64,000 nt of DNA from contig DIXP01000038.1 in NCBI GenBank assembly GCA_002436065.1, forward strand, positions 147,747-211,746, written 5' to 3'. The notes below the pieces were generated by a model. The model saw only the letters and a program-made list of their open reading frames with translations, did no database searches and was not told the DNA's origin. A program made the translations under genes and the position numbers. Within the stretch, counting starts at the first letter, position 1. Every line of letters begins with the position of its first letter. Of this stretch, positions 44,167 through 53,886 are shown in pieces. This DNA is from Chloroflexi bacterium UBA6077 (GTDB lineage Bacteria > Chloroflexota > UBA6077).

Positions 44167-45369
44167 ATGAGAGAGGCTGTGATAGTGGGTGCCGTGCGGA
44201 CCCCAGTGGGACGCTACGGTGGGGCGCTCAAGAGCATGCGCCCTGACGACCTTGCTGCGCTGGTGATCGCCGAAGTGGTGAAGAGGGCGGGGGTCGACCC
44301 GTCAGAGGTCGAGGACGTGATATTCGGGGACACGAACCAGGCGGGGGAGGACAACCGCAACGTGGCTCGGATGGCGCTGCTGCTGGCCGGCTTCCCCGTT
44401 GAGGTAGCCGGCACGACCGTGAACAGGCTGTGCGCGTCGGGCTTGCAGGCGATTATCTTCGGAGCCCAATCGATCATGACGGACAACGGCGATGTGATGA
44501 TCGCAGGGGGTGTCGAGAGCATGACCAGGGCGCCGTTCGTGATGGGGAAGGCGGAGACGGCTTTCCCCAGGGGCGACCTGGCGATGTACGACACCACCAT
44601 TGGCTGGCGCTTCATCAACCCCAAGCTGGCGGAGATGCACCATCCCTACAGCATGGGCGAGACAGCGGAGAACGTAGCGGAGCGTTACGGGGTGAGCCGA
44701 GAGGAGCAGGACAAGTTCGCGCTGTGGAGCCAGCAGAAGGCTGCAGTGGCCATTCGGGAGGGACGATTCAAGGAGGAAATCGTGCCTGTGGTGATCCCGC
44801 AGCGCAAGGGGGAGCCTGTGGTGGTGGACACCGATGAGCATCCGAGGCCGGACACGACGTTTGAGAAGCTAGCAGCGCTGAAACCTGCATTCAAGAAGGG
44901 CGGGACGGTGACGGCAGGGAACTCGTCCGGGGTTAACGACGGTGCGGCTGCGTTGCTGGTGATGTCTGCGGAGAAAGCTCGAGAGATGGGGAAGGCGCCG
45001 ATGGCCAGGATAGTAGCCTCGGCCGTGGCTGGAGTAGACCCCGCGGTCATGGGGCTAGGGCCGATCCCGGCGGTGCGCAAGGCGCTGAAGAGAGCGGGGC
45101 TGACGATAGAAGACATCGACCTGATCGAGCTGAACGAGGCGTTCGCGGCCCAGTCTCTGGCATGCATTCGCCAGCTTGAGATGGACCCAGGAAAGGTGAA
45201 CGTCAACGGAGGGGCGATAGCGCTGGGTCACCCGTTGGGTTGCAGCGGGGCGCGGCTGACGACGACGTTGCTGTACGAGATGAAGCGCCGAAGGGTGCGC
45301 TACGGGCTGGCCACGATGTGCATCGGAGTCGGGCAGGGGGCTGCCATGATCGTGGAAAGGATTGAGTGA
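44167..45369 (+). CDS. Acetyl-CoA acetyltransferase (thiolase)
   Basis: 400 residues. Catalytic Cys89 in [40 protein letters not shown] (catalytic His) and [17 protein letters not shown] (second Cys) are all intact. ATG 44167 has AGGAGG upstream. Thiolases cleave 3-ketoacyl-CoA to acetyl-CoA plus a shortened acyl-CoA, the last step of beta-oxidation, or condense acetyl-CoA in reverse. It starts the plus-strand operon, so a degradative role is likely. A decayed fragment of a related gene lies at 10761-10853. Confidence 0.92.
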   Translation: MREAVIVGAVRTPVGRYGGALKSMRPDDLAALVIAEVVKRAGVDPSEVEDVIFGDTNQAGEDNRNVARMALLLAGFPVEVAGTTVNRLCASGLQAIIFGAQSIMTDNGDVMIAGGVESMTRAPFVMGKAETAFPRGDLAMYDTTIGWRFINPKLAEMHHPYSMGETAENVAERYGVSREEQDKFALWSQQKAAVAIREGRFKEEIVPVVIPQRKGEPVVVDTDEHPRPDTTFEKLAALKPAFKKGGTVTAGNSSGVNDGAAALLVMSAEKAREMGKAPMARIVASAVAGVDPAVMGLGPIPAVRKALKRAGLTIEDIDLIELNEAFAAQSLACIRQLEMDPGKVNVNGGAIALGHPLGCSGARLTTTLLYEMKRRRVRYGLATMCIGVGQGAAMIVERIE

Positions 45370-45494
45370 GTCACCCGCAGCCGGGAGAACTGCCCCACTC
45401 TGGGCAAGAGCAGCCGCAAGGAAGAGGACTGAGAGGCACAAGGACTTGACAGGGGTATCTGCGGCCACTCAGAGAAATGGCTAGGGGGAACCAG

Positions 45495-46715
45495 ATGGCA
45501 ATGCCATTGGATGGAGTCAAGGTGCTGGACCTGACACGGGTGCTGGCGGGCCCGTTCTGCACCATGATGCTGGCGGATATGGGCGCCGACGTCGTGAAGG
45601 TCGAGGAGCCGACGAAGGGAGACGAGCAGAGGAGCACGATCCACTACCGCAGGACGGTGGATCACGACTTCTTCTACCCGTACAACCGGAACAAGCGGAG
45701 CGTAGCAGTCAACCTAAAGAAGCCCGAGGGGAAGGAGATCATCTACGGTCTGGCGGCGAAGGCGGACGTGGCCGTGGAGAACTTCGCGCCTGGGGTAGTG
45801 AAGCGGTTGGGGATCGACTACGAGACATTAAGCGGGATCAACCCATCACTGGTGTACTGCTCCATATCGGGGTTCGGGCAGACTGGGCCGTACCGCGACC
45901 GGAAGGCGTACGACGGCATCATCCAGGCGATGAGCGGGGTGATGACCGCGACGGGTTTCGAGGATGGGCCGCCGCTGCGGTTTGGGCTGATGGTAGCGGA
46001 CGTGACCGGGGCGATGATGGCTGCCTACGCGATCATGAACGCGCTGTACTACAGGGAGCGGACGGGGCGGGGGCAGTACCTGGACGTGGCGATGATGGAC
46101 TCGTTGCTGACGATGTGGACGACGCAGGCGGCGGAGTATTTCTCTGTAGGCAGGAACACACGGCGGATGGGCAACGAGCTGTTCCACCGGGTTCCATCCT
46201 CCTGCTACAAGGCAGGAGACGGGCGCTATCTGCAGCTAGTGGCGAGCACGCAGAGGCTGTGGGAGATGCTGACCCAGTTGCTGGGGATCCCCGAGGCGGC
46301 AAGCGACCCCGACATGAACAGCCAGCCCGCGAGGCTGAAGAACCGCGAGAAGGTGAACGCCCTGGTGACGGAGCGGCTGAAGGTGAAGAGCGCCGCGGAA
46401 TGGGTGGAGTACCTGAGCGAGGGCGGGATACCGTGCGGGTTGGTGCAGACCCTGGACGAGGTAGTAGCGGACCCGCAGGTGATACATCGCGAGATGGTCA
46501 CGACGCTCGATCATCCCGTCTCGGGGAAGATCCGGCAATTCGGGATAGCGCCGAAGTTGAGCAAGACGCCTGGGCAGATCAGGATGTCACCGCCGCTGCT
46601 GGGGCAGCACACGGCGGAAGTGCTGTCGGAGCTGCTGGGGTACGACGGAGACAGGATCGCCGCGATGGAGAGGGATGACGCGATCAGGTGCAACCCCAGA
46701 GTGAGTGCTGTGTAA
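45495..46715 (+). CDS. Class III (CaiB/BaiF) CoA-transferase
   Basis: 406 residues with the CaiB/BaiF fold: LDGVKVLDLTRVLAGPFCTMMLADMGADVVKVE, NLKKPEGKEI, and Asp169 (VADVTGAM), the residue that forms the acyl anhydride in formyl-CoA transferase. The C-terminal domain has SDPDMNSQPARLKNREKVN and the DHPVSGKIRQFGIAPKLSKTPG block. ATG 45495 is taken because AGGGGG lies six bases upstream. It activates a carboxylic acid by CoA exchange, which would start the degradation pathway. A fragment similar to its middle lies at 59724-59795. Confidence 0.9.
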   Translation: MAMPLDGVKVLDLTRVLAGPFCTMMLADMGADVVKVEEPTKGDEQRSTIHYRRTVDHDFFYPYNRNKRSVAVNLKKPEGKEIIYGLAAKADVAVENFAPGVVKRLGIDYETLSGINPSLVYCSISGFGQTGPYRDRKAYDGIIQAMSGVMTATGFEDGPPLRFGLMVADVTGAMMAAYAIMNALYYRERTGRGQYLDVAMMDSLLTMWTTQAAEYFSVGRNTRRMGNELFHRVPSSCYKAGDGRYLQLVASTQRLWEMLTQLLGIPEAASDPDMNSQPARLKNREKVNALVTERLKVKSAAEWVEYLSEGGIPCGLVQTLDEVVADPQVIHREMVTTLDHPVSGKIRQFGIAPKLSKTPGQIRMSPPLLGQHTAEVLSELLGYDGDRIAAMERDDAIRCNPRVSAV

Positions 46716-46780
46716 CAGATGATGGACGGTGAGGAGGCAAGTCCGCCACTCACCTCTTAGTTCTTGACGGAGATTGCAGG

Positions 46781-47218
46781 ATGGCAGAGAAGAAAAGCAC
46801 CAACCTCCTGGAAGTCGGCGAGGAGATGGCTCCCTTCGAGTTCACCGTCTCGCCGGAGCTGAACCAGCAGTACCTCTACGCGGTGGAGGAGTTCCATCCA
46901 AGGTACTGGGACAAGAGCGAACTAGGCGCTCCCATCGTACACCCATCGCTGCTGTTGAACTTCAGCAACAGGACGAGGAGCCCATCCTTCTACCTGGAGC
47001 CTGGATGGGCGGTAATCCACGCCCAGGAAGTAGCCGAGTTCATCAACCCGGCGCGGGTGGGGAGCAAGTTCAGGGTCACCTGGAAGATCGAGAATGTCTA
47101 CGAGAAGCGCGGGCGAACCTGGTCGGTGGCCGATACCCTGGTGACTGACGAAGAAGGTAGAGAGATCCTGCGCAGGAAGATCTACAGCGCGTTCATACAC
47201 TCGGACAAGAAGCAGTAG
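46781..47218 (+). CDS. MaoC-like N-terminal dehydratase-type hotdog protein
   Basis: 145 residues. The hotdog fold shows EFTVSPELNQQYLYAVEEFHPRYW, APIVHPSLLLNFSNRTRSP, GWAVIHAQEVAEFINPARVG and the DEEGREILRRK strand. In many two-gene hydratases this N-terminal half pairs with a C-terminal catalytic half, here the following gene. The pair would hydrate or dehydrate a 2-enoyl- or 3-hydroxyacyl-CoA. Confidence 0.75.
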   Translation: MAEKKSTNLLEVGEEMAPFEFTVSPELNQQYLYAVEEFHPRYWDKSELGAPIVHPSLLLNFSNRTRSPSFYLEPGWAVIHAQEVAEFINPARVGSKFRVTWKIENVYEKRGRTWSVADTLVTDEEGREILRRKIYSAFIHSDKKQ

Positions 47219-47229
47219 GGGGAAGTGCT

Positions 47230-47673
47230 ATGGGGACGATCACGCAGGACGTAGTGGTAGGTCAGGAGTTCAGCTGCCGGACGAAGACGGTGTCGTGGCC
47301 GCGGCTGTGGACCTTCTCTGGAGGGCCGTTCGCGGCGGAGGGTTGGCCCCGCAAGAACGTGCATACAGATCTGGCATTTGCACAGGGCACGGGGCTTCCA
47401 TCGGTTGCCGTTTCGGGGACGCAGTGTCAGGGCTATCTTTGCGACTTAATGATTGATCTGTTTGGAGAAGAGTGGTTGAGCCAGGGGCAGATGAACATCA
47501 AGTTCGTGAAGCCAATCCCCGAGGGCGACAGGCTCGTCGCGAAGGCGAAGGTTCAGTCCAAGGAGGAAGGTGGCGAGACCAAGATCAGTTTCGAGGTCTG
47601 GTGCGAGAACCAGAACGGGGAGAAGGCCGTTGTAGGAACGGCAAGTGGAATAGTATCGAGAGGAAGAGGCTAG
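47230..47673 (+). CDS. MaoC-like dehydratase (hydratase) hotdog protein
   Basis: 147 residues. KNVHTDLAFAQGTGLPSVAVSGTQ holds a DxNPLHxD-like hydratase site with Asp/His residues of the (R)-hydratase type, and FVKPIPEGDRLVAKAKVQSKEE the C-terminal sheet. It starts 11 bp after the previous hotdog gene, and AGGGGG lies upstream. The two together look like the subunits of one enoyl-CoA hydratase/hydroxyacyl dehydratase. Confidence 0.8.
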   Translation: MGTITQDVVVGQEFSCRTKTVSWPRLWTFSGGPFAAEGWPRKNVHTDLAFAQGTGLPSVAVSGTQCQGYLCDLMIDLFGEEWLSQGQMNIKFVKPIPEGDRLVAKAKVQSKEEGGETKISFEVWCENQNGEKAVVGTASGIVSRGRG

Positions 47674-47677
47674 GGTC

Positions 47678-48466
47678 ATGGCCTACGAGCTCATTCGCTA
47701 CGAGAAGGATACAACTGGAGTTGCCCTGATCACATTCAACCGCCCCGAGGTCAGGAACGCGCTCAACCTCCAGAGCAGGAAGGAATGCCTGGAGGCTCTC
47801 CAGGAGGCCGAGCAGGACCCAGAGGTTCGGGTCGTGGTTCTGACGGGATCTGGCGGCAAGGCCTTTGCGGCGGGAGCGGACATCGTGGAGTTGCGGAGGC
47901 GGACGACGCTGACTGAGATCAGCACCTCAGGCCAGATCCCGAGGGAAGTGGCTAACAAACTCGAGAACATGTCCAAGACGACGATAGCTGCCGTCAATGG
48001 GTACGCGCTGGGAGGCGGTTGCGAACTGGCGATGTCCTGCAACCTTCGTATTGCCTCGGAAAACGCCAAGTTCGGCCTGCCCGAGATCAATCTCGGGATC
48101 ATCCCCGGCAATGGCGGTACGCAGAGACTCGCCCGCCTAGTGGGAAAGGGGAGAGCACTCCACCTATTGCTGACGGGCGACCTGATCGATGCACAGGAGG
48201 CCTACCGTATTGGGCTGGTGACTCAGGTCGTGCCGCAGGATCAACTGATGGCGACCGTCAAGGAGATCGCCAGGAAGATTGCCTCCAAGGCCCCTCTGGC
48301 TGTGGCTGCGGTGAAGCAGGCTGTAAACCAAGGTATGGAGCTTCCTCTCCCTTCGGCCATCGAAAACGAGGCGAAGCTGTTCGCCATCCTTTGCGGAACC
48401 GAGGATAAGAGCGAGGGCGTCGAGGCGTTCCTACAGAAGCGTCAGCCGACGTTCAAGGGGTGCTAG
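47678..48466 (+). CDS. Enoyl-CoA hydratase/isomerase (crotonase), catalytically complete
   Basis: 262 residues. The oxyanion-hole strand KAFAAGADIVEL is present; Glu116 (GGGCELAMSC) and Glu136 (GLPEINLGIIPGNGGTQRL) correspond to the two catalytic glutamates of rat enoyl-CoA hydratase. The start at 47678 is four bases after the previous stop, with an AGGG-rich leader. It would hydrate 2-enoyl-CoA in the pathway. The downstream crotonase differs in both glutamates. Confidence 0.9.
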   Translation: MAYELIRYEKDTTGVALITFNRPEVRNALNLQSRKECLEALQEAEQDPEVRVVVLTGSGGKAFAAGADIVELRRRTTLTEISTSGQIPREVANKLENMSKTTIAAVNGYALGGGCELAMSCNLRIASENAKFGLPEINLGIIPGNGGTQRLARLVGKGRALHLLLTGDLIDAQEAYRIGLVTQVVPQDQLMATVKEIARKIASKAPLAVAAVKQAVNQGMELPLPSAIENEAKLFAILCGTEDKSEGVEAFLQKRQPTFKGC

Positions 48467-48527
48467 ACGGTGAGGAGCGAAGCGATCTCCGAGAGTCAAG
48501 CGAGAATGGGTGAATAGGAGAGATTAC

Positions 48528-49295
48528 ATGGAGACAGTAACTTACGAAGTACGGGATCGGATAGCCTGGATTACCTTGAACCGGCCCGAGAAGCTGAACG
48601 CCATCAACAGCGACATGCGAGATGACCTGTTCGGGGCGTTCGAGGACTTCGACTCGAACCCGGATGCCTGGGTGGGGATCATCACCGGTGCGGGTAGGGC
48701 GTTCTCGGTCGGCCACGACCTGGTTCAGATGGGGACCAAGGTGGGCAAGAGCACGGGTCCCGAGCGGACGACCGACGATCTGTATATCTACGAGCGTCGG
48801 TTGTCCAAGCCCATAATCTCGGCGATCAACGGCATCTGTCTGGCGCAGGGAGCAGGCATCGCCCTCTGCTCCGACATCCGGATCGCTTCGGAAAAGGCGC
48901 AGTTCGGCTGGCCACAGGTGAAGCGCGGTATCTCCTCGATCAGCGGCCCGAGCCTTCTGTCGCACATGGTTCCCCTGAATGTAGCGTTCGAGTTCCTGTT
49001 CACTGGCGAGTTCATACCGATCGAAGAGTGCCTTAAACTGCGCCTAATCAACAAGATAGTGCCTCATGAGCAGGTGCTCGAAGAGGCGGAGAAGGTCGCC
49101 CGAAAGATCCTCGAGAACGCTCCGCTGTCCGTGAGGGCGATCAAGAAGGCGAGTATCGAGGGGCAGAACAAGAGCCTGGAGGAGCGGATCCCGATTGCGA
49201 GGGCGCAGGCGAACGTCTGCAACGCGTCGGAGGACGCCGCCGAGGGGCTGCTGGCCTTCAAGGAGAAGCGCGCCCCAGTGTGGCAGGGGCGGTAA
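48528..49295 (+). CDS. Crotonase-family protein lacking both hydratase glutamates
   Basis: 255 residues. The fold signature is intact (NRPEKLNAINSDMRDDL, GAGRAFSVGHDLVQMG, ICLAQGAGIALCSDIRIASEKAQFGWPQ) but aligned with the neighbouring hydratase the two catalytic Glu become Gly110 and Gln130. The C-terminal block SLEERIPIARAQANV and AFKEKRAPVWQGR is preserved. ATG 48528 (with AGGAGA upstream) is preferred to 48510. The protein therefore probably performs a different crotonase reaction (isomerisation, decarboxylation, or ring cleavage) or a binding role. A ghost of its C-terminus lies at 59525-59659. Confidence 0.85.
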   Translation: METVTYEVRDRIAWITLNRPEKLNAINSDMRDDLFGAFEDFDSNPDAWVGIITGAGRAFSVGHDLVQMGTKVGKSTGPERTTDDLYIYERRLSKPIISAINGICLAQGAGIALCSDIRIASEKAQFGWPQVKRGISSISGPSLLSHMVPLNVAFEFLFTGEFIPIEECLKLRLINKIVPHEQVLEEAEKVARKILENAPLSVRAIKKASIEGQNKSLEERIPIARAQANVCNASEDAAEGLLAFKEKRAPVWQGR

Positions 49296-49452
49296 AGGGT
49301 ACCGAGTCACGGTGGTGGCCGCCACGATCCCGGGTGACTGCCTGGCAGTAGGGCGGAAACCGCCGAAGGAGCACCAGCCGGTGAGCGGGCTCCCGGAAAC
49401 GTGACGGCCACTCGAGTCCCGGAACGCAATTGGCAGAACGAGAGGGAAAGGA

Positions 49453-50526
49453 ATGAGAAGCGCGAAATCCCTGGCAGGTTGCTTCTTGACAAGTGTAGTT
49501 GCGGCTAGTCTCCTGGCTGTAGGTTGCGCGCCAACCAGCCAGGCACCAGCAGCTACGACTAATCCGGTGGTTCCTACCAAGGCGGCCGAGTCGACGAAGG
49601 CGCCGGCTGCGGCGCCGACGGTGGCTAAGTCCACACAGTACCCGGTAGCGGGTAGGACGATAACGATAGTCGTTCCCTGGGCGGCGGGCGGAACCAATGA
49701 CATTACCACTCGTCTGCTAGCACCGGCCTTGGAGAAAGAGCTGGGTGTCCCGGTTCAGATAGTCAACAAGGCGGGAGCGGGATCGCAGACTGGACTCACC
49801 GAGTTAGCCAGATCGAAGCCGGACGGATATACGATCGGACAAACTAGCATGCCTGCCTTGCAGGCCATGTACCTCGATGAAAGCCGGAAGGCCGTATTTG
49901 GCAGGAAGGACTTCCAACCCATCGCGGTGTACGGGCGGCAGCCCATGTCAATATCGGTGAAGGCCGGTGGCCCCTACAAGACCGCGAAGGATCTGGTGGA
50001 TGCTGCTCGGGCGAAGCCGGAGACCGTAAAGATCGCTACGGCAGGGCTTATGAGCAGCACGCATACGGCCCCCCTGTTGTTCCAGACAGCCGCTGGTGTC
50101 CAGTTCGCCTACGTTCACTTCGACGGTGGGTCTCCTGCCATGACCGCAGTGCTAGGTGGGCATGTGGACGCCCAGAGCAGCGGCGTGGCAGCCGTGTTGT
50201 CCCAGTACAAGAACAAGGATATTAATGTGCTGGGTATCCTGGAGAAAGACAGGGTTGATCTGTATAGCGAGTTGCCCACCATGGCAGAGCAGGGCTACAA
50301 CTCAGTGCAGAGCATGTACTTGGTGCTGTTGATGCCGGCAGGCGCGCCGCCAGAGGTCGTGGACGTCCTGAATCGTGCCGTCGACAGAGTCCTCAAGCAG
50401 GAAGACATACAGAAGAAGCTTGAGGATATGGGAGCCGTTCCTGACTACCAGGATGCCAAGGAGTTCGATGCGCTGTGGACTACCATGGAAGAGGACATGA
50501 AGGTCGCGATTCCTCTGGCGAAATGA
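49453..50526 (+). CDS. TctC-type (Bug family) tricarboxylate-transport binding protein, copy 1
   Basis: 357 residues. Signal peptide with lipobox LLAVGC, Thr/Ala/Pro linker, then the Bug-family start ITIVVPWAAGGTNDITTRLLAPALEKELG and the hallmark NKAGAGSQTGLTELARSKPDGYTI (ligand-binding loops). No TctA or TctB membrane subunits are in the window, so the permease must be elsewhere or shared. It likely captures a carboxylate. Confidence 0.88.
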   Translation: MRSAKSLAGCFLTSVVAASLLAVGCAPTSQAPAATTNPVVPTKAAESTKAPAAAPTVAKSTQYPVAGRTITIVVPWAAGGTNDITTRLLAPALEKELGVPVQIVNKAGAGSQTGLTELARSKPDGYTIGQTSMPALQAMYLDESRKAVFGRKDFQPIAVYGRQPMSISVKAGGPYKTAKDLVDAARAKPETVKIATAGLMSSTHTAPLLFQTAAGVQFAYVHFDGGSPAMTAVLGGHVDAQSSGVAAVLSQYKNKDINVLGILEKDRVDLYSELPTMAEQGYNSVQSMYLVLLMPAGAPPEVVDVLNRAVDRVLKQEDIQKKLEDMGAVPDYQDAKEFDALWTTMEEDMKVAIPLAK

Positions 50527-50778
50527 GGCGATCAGAGCGAGATCAGCCACGGCTTCCCGCATGACACACCCCAAACTATGGGTTGCATTGGGCACTGTCA
50601 CTTGGGCAACCCAGATGATGCAGGCGGAATCCGCGGCGATATGGGCGGAGTATCACGGTGATTGGCAGTCGGAGGCGATATCGCCGCCATGTCGCCACAG
50701 CCTGTATTCACCCTTCTGGTTATCACTTTCGCTTGGCATTGCAGTGGTCAATGAATTGAGTGTTCAGGAGGCGAGAAC

Positions 50779-51885
50779 ATGAGCCCGTTGACTCGCGCAT
50801 TGTTGGCTCTGGTAGCTGGTGGCGTGCTCCTGGTCGCATGCGCGCCAGCCACACCAGCTCCCACTCCGACGAAGGCTGCTCAGGCTCCGAGCGATGCTGC
50901 TAGCGCAACCGCGGCCAAGACAGCGACAACCATGTCACCCGCAACCTCGATCCCAACGGCGGCTTCTCCTACCGCGACAAAGGCCACCAACTTCCCAGCT
51001 AAAGACAAGGTCATCACCATCATCGTCCCATACGCCCCAGGGGGGTCTGGCGACATCGGTAGTAGGGTACTGGCTCCCTTGCTGGAAAAGGAGCTAGGGG
51101 TAACTGTCCAAATCGAGAACAAGGCTGGTGCGGGATCCCAGACCGGGCTGACAGAACTGGTCAGGTCTAAACCCGATGGGTACACGATGAGCCAGTGTAT
51201 CTTCCCCACGGTCCCAACCCTGTATCTGGAAGAAAGCCGCAAGGCTATCTTCACACGGAAGAGTTTCCAGACGGTTGCTGCCTACGGTCGTGTGCCAGAG
51301 GGGTTTGTGGTGGAATCGAGCAGCCCCTTCAAGGCAATTAAGGATGTGGTCGACGCAGCACTCTCCAAGCCGAATGGCGTGACGATGGCCACGGCGGGAC
51401 TGATAACCAGTACTCACAGCAGTGCCCTTCGCTTCCAGAAAGCCGTCGGGGCCGAGTTCGCCTACGTTCACTTCGATGGCGGAGCTCCCGAGCTCACAGC
51501 AATCCTGGGGGGTCACGTGGATGTTGGTTCTGTCGGGCTCACCACTGTGTTGCCCCAAGCCAAGAGTGGCAATATTCGTGTGCTGAGCATCAATGAGGCT
51601 AATCGGGTCAAGCAGCCTGCGTTCGCGGAGTTTTCGACCCTGAGGGAGCAGGGATACGACGTTGCCTCTTCTGTCTACCATGGCCTCGTGCTACCGGCGG
51701 GAGTGCCTACCGAGATCGTGAACATCCTCAGCGCCGCCATGAAGAAGGCCGCCGATTCTCCAGAGGCAAAAGCCAAGTTGGAGGAGATTGGCATCGTGCC
51801 TGATTACCTGGACCCGGCGCAGATGAGCGATATGTGGCAGAAACAGGAAGCCGAAGTCGGAGAGATGCTGAAAATGGCGAAATAG
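50779..51885 (+). CDS. TctC-type (Bug family) tricarboxylate-transport binding protein, copy 2
   Basis: 368 residues, lipobox VLLVAC and a long Pro/Ala/Thr-rich linker of about 60 residues, then VITIIVPYAPGGSGDIGSRVLAPLLEKELG and NKAGAGSQTGLTELVRSKPDGYTMSQ. AGGAGG lies seven bases before the ATG. It is a divergent paralogue of the preceding gene; the differences fall in the binding-loop region. The ~250-bp gap in between carries no supported gene. Confidence 0.88.
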   Translation: MSPLTRALLALVAGGVLLVACAPATPAPTPTKAAQAPSDAASATAAKTATTMSPATSIPTAASPTATKATNFPAKDKVITIIVPYAPGGSGDIGSRVLAPLLEKELGVTVQIENKAGAGSQTGLTELVRSKPDGYTMSQCIFPTVPTLYLEESRKAIFTRKSFQTVAAYGRVPEGFVVESSSPFKAIKDVVDAALSKPNGVTMATAGLITSTHSSALRFQKAVGAEFAYVHFDGGAPELTAILGGHVDVGSVGLTTVLPQAKSGNIRVLSINEANRVKQPAFAEFSTLREQGYDVASSVYHGLVLPAGVPTEIVNILSAAMKKAADSPEAKAKLEEIGIVPDYLDPAQMSDMWQKQEAEVGEMLKMAK

Positions 51886-52015
51886 TTCGCTGGAGCCGGT
51901 TCAACCGGCCCAAGTGGTGTCAACGGTGTAGGTGATGAGGGCGAGGCCCATCGTTCGGAGCCTCGCCGCTATGGAAACAGACCATTGGACGTGTCGACCA
52001 CCACATCAGACAAGG

Positions 52016-52031
52016 AGGATAGATAGATAGA
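52016..52031 (+). repeat. GATA tetranucleotide repeat inside a ribosome-binding region
   Basis: About three and a half copies of GATA lie between GGAGG (52014-52018) and ATG 52034. The Shine-Dalgarno spacing is 15 bases, twice the optimum, and would change by four for each repeat gained or lost. Confidence 0.55.
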
Positions 52032-52033
52032 TC

Positions 52034-52903
52034 ATGGCTACTGGCATCGAGAGGATCTGCGTCGTAGGCGCCGGCAACATGGGGCACCAGATCAGCATGG
52101 CCGCAGCGCTCGCCGGCTTCAAGGTGACGTGCACGGACTCTTACCAGCCAGCGCTGGAGAAGGCCGAGAAGTTTGCGGACACGTACCTGCCGGAGCGGGT
52201 CGCCAAGGGCAAGCTCACCGAGGAGGCAGCGAAGCAGGCCAGGGCGAACATCTCCTTCGTGCCGACGCTATCCGACGCGGCTGCCCAAGCGGATTTCGTG
52301 ATCGAAGCGATCATCGAGAAGCTGGACATCAAGCGGAAGCTGTTCGCCGAACTGGACGAGATAGCGCCGAAGCACGCGATTCTGGCGTCCAACAGCTCTT
52401 ACATAATCAGCTCCAAGATCGCCGACGCCACCAATCGCCCGGACAAGGTGTGCAACATGCACTTCTTCAATCCGGCTCTGGTGATGAAACTGGTCGAGGT
52501 CGTCAAGGGAGATCACGTCTCGGATGAGACCGCCCAGAAGGCGATGGAACTAGCGAGAGCCATGGGTAAGGTCCCGGTGCTGCTCCAGAAGGAGATCTAC
52601 GGGTTCCTGGTGAACCGGTTCATCCAGGCGATCCGGCAGGAGGCGCTCTATCTGTACGACATGGGGATCGCATCGTACGAGGACATCGACACTGCGGTGG
52701 TGAACGGGCTCGGCCATCCGATGGGTCCCTTCCGGCTTATGGACCTCACGGGCATCGACCTGGCCTACACGGTCCGCATGGAGCGCTTCCGCGAACTGGG
52801 CAACCCCGCCGAAAGGCCATCGCCGATCGTCGTGGAGAAGTACGCCAAGGGCGAGTTCGGCCGCAAGACCGGCAAAGGTTTCTACGACTACAGCGAGAAG
52901 TAG
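52034..52903 (+). CDS. 3-hydroxyacyl-CoA dehydrogenase
   Basis: 289 residues. NAD motif VVGAGNMGHQISMAAALAGF, ADFVIEAIIEKLDIKRKLFAELD, and the catalytic His (about 143) in MHFFNPALVMKLVEVV with the paired Glu. NGLGHPMGPFRLMDLTGID is the C-terminal dimerisation block. It oxidises 3-hydroxyacyl-CoA to 3-ketoacyl-CoA, the step between the hydratases and the thiolase. Confidence 0.93.
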   Translation: MATGIERICVVGAGNMGHQISMAAALAGFKVTCTDSYQPALEKAEKFADTYLPERVAKGKLTEEAAKQARANISFVPTLSDAAAQADFVIEAIIEKLDIKRKLFAELDEIAPKHAILASNSSYIISSKIADATNRPDKVCNMHFFNPALVMKLVEVVKGDHVSDETAQKAMELARAMGKVPVLLQKEIYGFLVNRFIQAIRQEALYLYDMGIASYEDIDTAVVNGLGHPMGPFRLMDLTGIDLAYTVRMERFRELGNPAERPSPIVVEKYAKGEFGRKTGKGFYDYSEK

Positions 52904-52923
52904 ACTGCGAAGCGCAATAAGCA

Positions 52924-52954
52924 GGGGCTGGTTGAGCAGACGCTCGCCAGCCCC
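52924..52954 (+). terminator. Hairpin after the 3-hydroxyacyl-CoA dehydrogenase gene
   Basis: GGGGCTGG (52924-52931) pairs with CCAGCCCC (52947-52954). There is no U tract, so it may attenuate rather than stop transcription into etfB. Confidence 0.4.
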
Positions 52955-53021
52955 AACACGCTCCCGTGATCTTCAACGTTGTTGGAAATAGTCTCAGAGA
53001 GGGTAATGCGAGGTCACAAGG

Positions 53022-53831
53022 ATGCTGGCAATCTGTTGCGTGAAGCAGGTGCCGGACACTACTCAGGTCCGGATAGACCCAAAGACCAACACGCTGGTCA
53101 GGGAGGGCGTGCCCTTCATCATGAACCCCTTCGACACCCACGCCCTGGAGGAGGCGCTCAGGCTCAAGGAGGATTATGGCTTCCACGTGGCCGTGATCTC
53201 CATGGGGCCACCCAACACCGTCTCGATGCTCCGGCAGGCGATCGCCATGGGGGCCGACGAGGCGGTGCTGCTTTGCGACCGAGCGTTCGCGGGGGCAGAC
53301 ACACTGGCCACCAGCATGGCGCTGTCGGAGACGATCCGTAGGCTCGGCGAGCGGGATGAGGTCGGAGTCGTCCTGTGCGGCAGACAGACGATCGACGGCG
53401 ACACCGCGCAGGTGGGCCCAGGGATCGCGACGCGGCTGGGATTAACACAGCTCACACTGGTGGAGCAGATCGAGGAGATCGACCTTGCCAAGAGGCGGGT
53501 GACCGTGAGGCGCAGGCTGGAGGGCCGGCGCGAGAGGGTAGAGGCGCCCTTGCCGTCCCTGATCACGGTAACGCGAAAGATCAACCGGTTACGTTACCCC
53601 ACCGTGCCCAGGCGGCTGATGGCCGAGGACGCCCTGGTGACCACCTGGAGCAACCAGGAGCTGCAGCTGTGCGAGGAGACAATTGGTTTGAAGGGCTCGC
53701 CCACCCAGGTTCGAAAGATCTTCTCCCCTGAAAGAGCTAGAAGCGAGATCGTGGGCGACGGGATAGCCGACCCCGAAGGTACAGTCGGCTTGCTGATCGA
53801 TAGGATGGTTTCGCGAGGCCTGCTGCAGTAG
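53022..53831 (+). CDS. etfB: Electron transfer flavoprotein beta subunit
   Basis: 269 residues. [73 protein letters not shown] and the C-terminal [16 protein letters not shown] are ETF-beta signatures. It pairs with the fused etfA 55 bp downstream. This second ETF is separate from FixAB. Confidence 0.92.
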   Translation: MLAICCVKQVPDTTQVRIDPKTNTLVREGVPFIMNPFDTHALEEALRLKEDYGFHVAVISMGPPNTVSMLRQAIAMGADEAVLLCDRAFAGADTLATSMALSETIRRLGERDEVGVVLCGRQTIDGDTAQVGPGIATRLGLTQLTLVEQIEEIDLAKRRVTVRRRLEGRRERVEAPLPSLITVTRKINRLRYPTVPRRLMAEDALVTTWSNQELQLCEETIGLKGSPTQVRKIFSPERARSEIVGDGIADPEGTVGLLIDRMVSRGLLQ

Positions 53832-53886
53832 TGAGGTGCGCGCGAAGACAAGACCAGGGCCCCATAGAGGGAATTGGAGGACTGCA

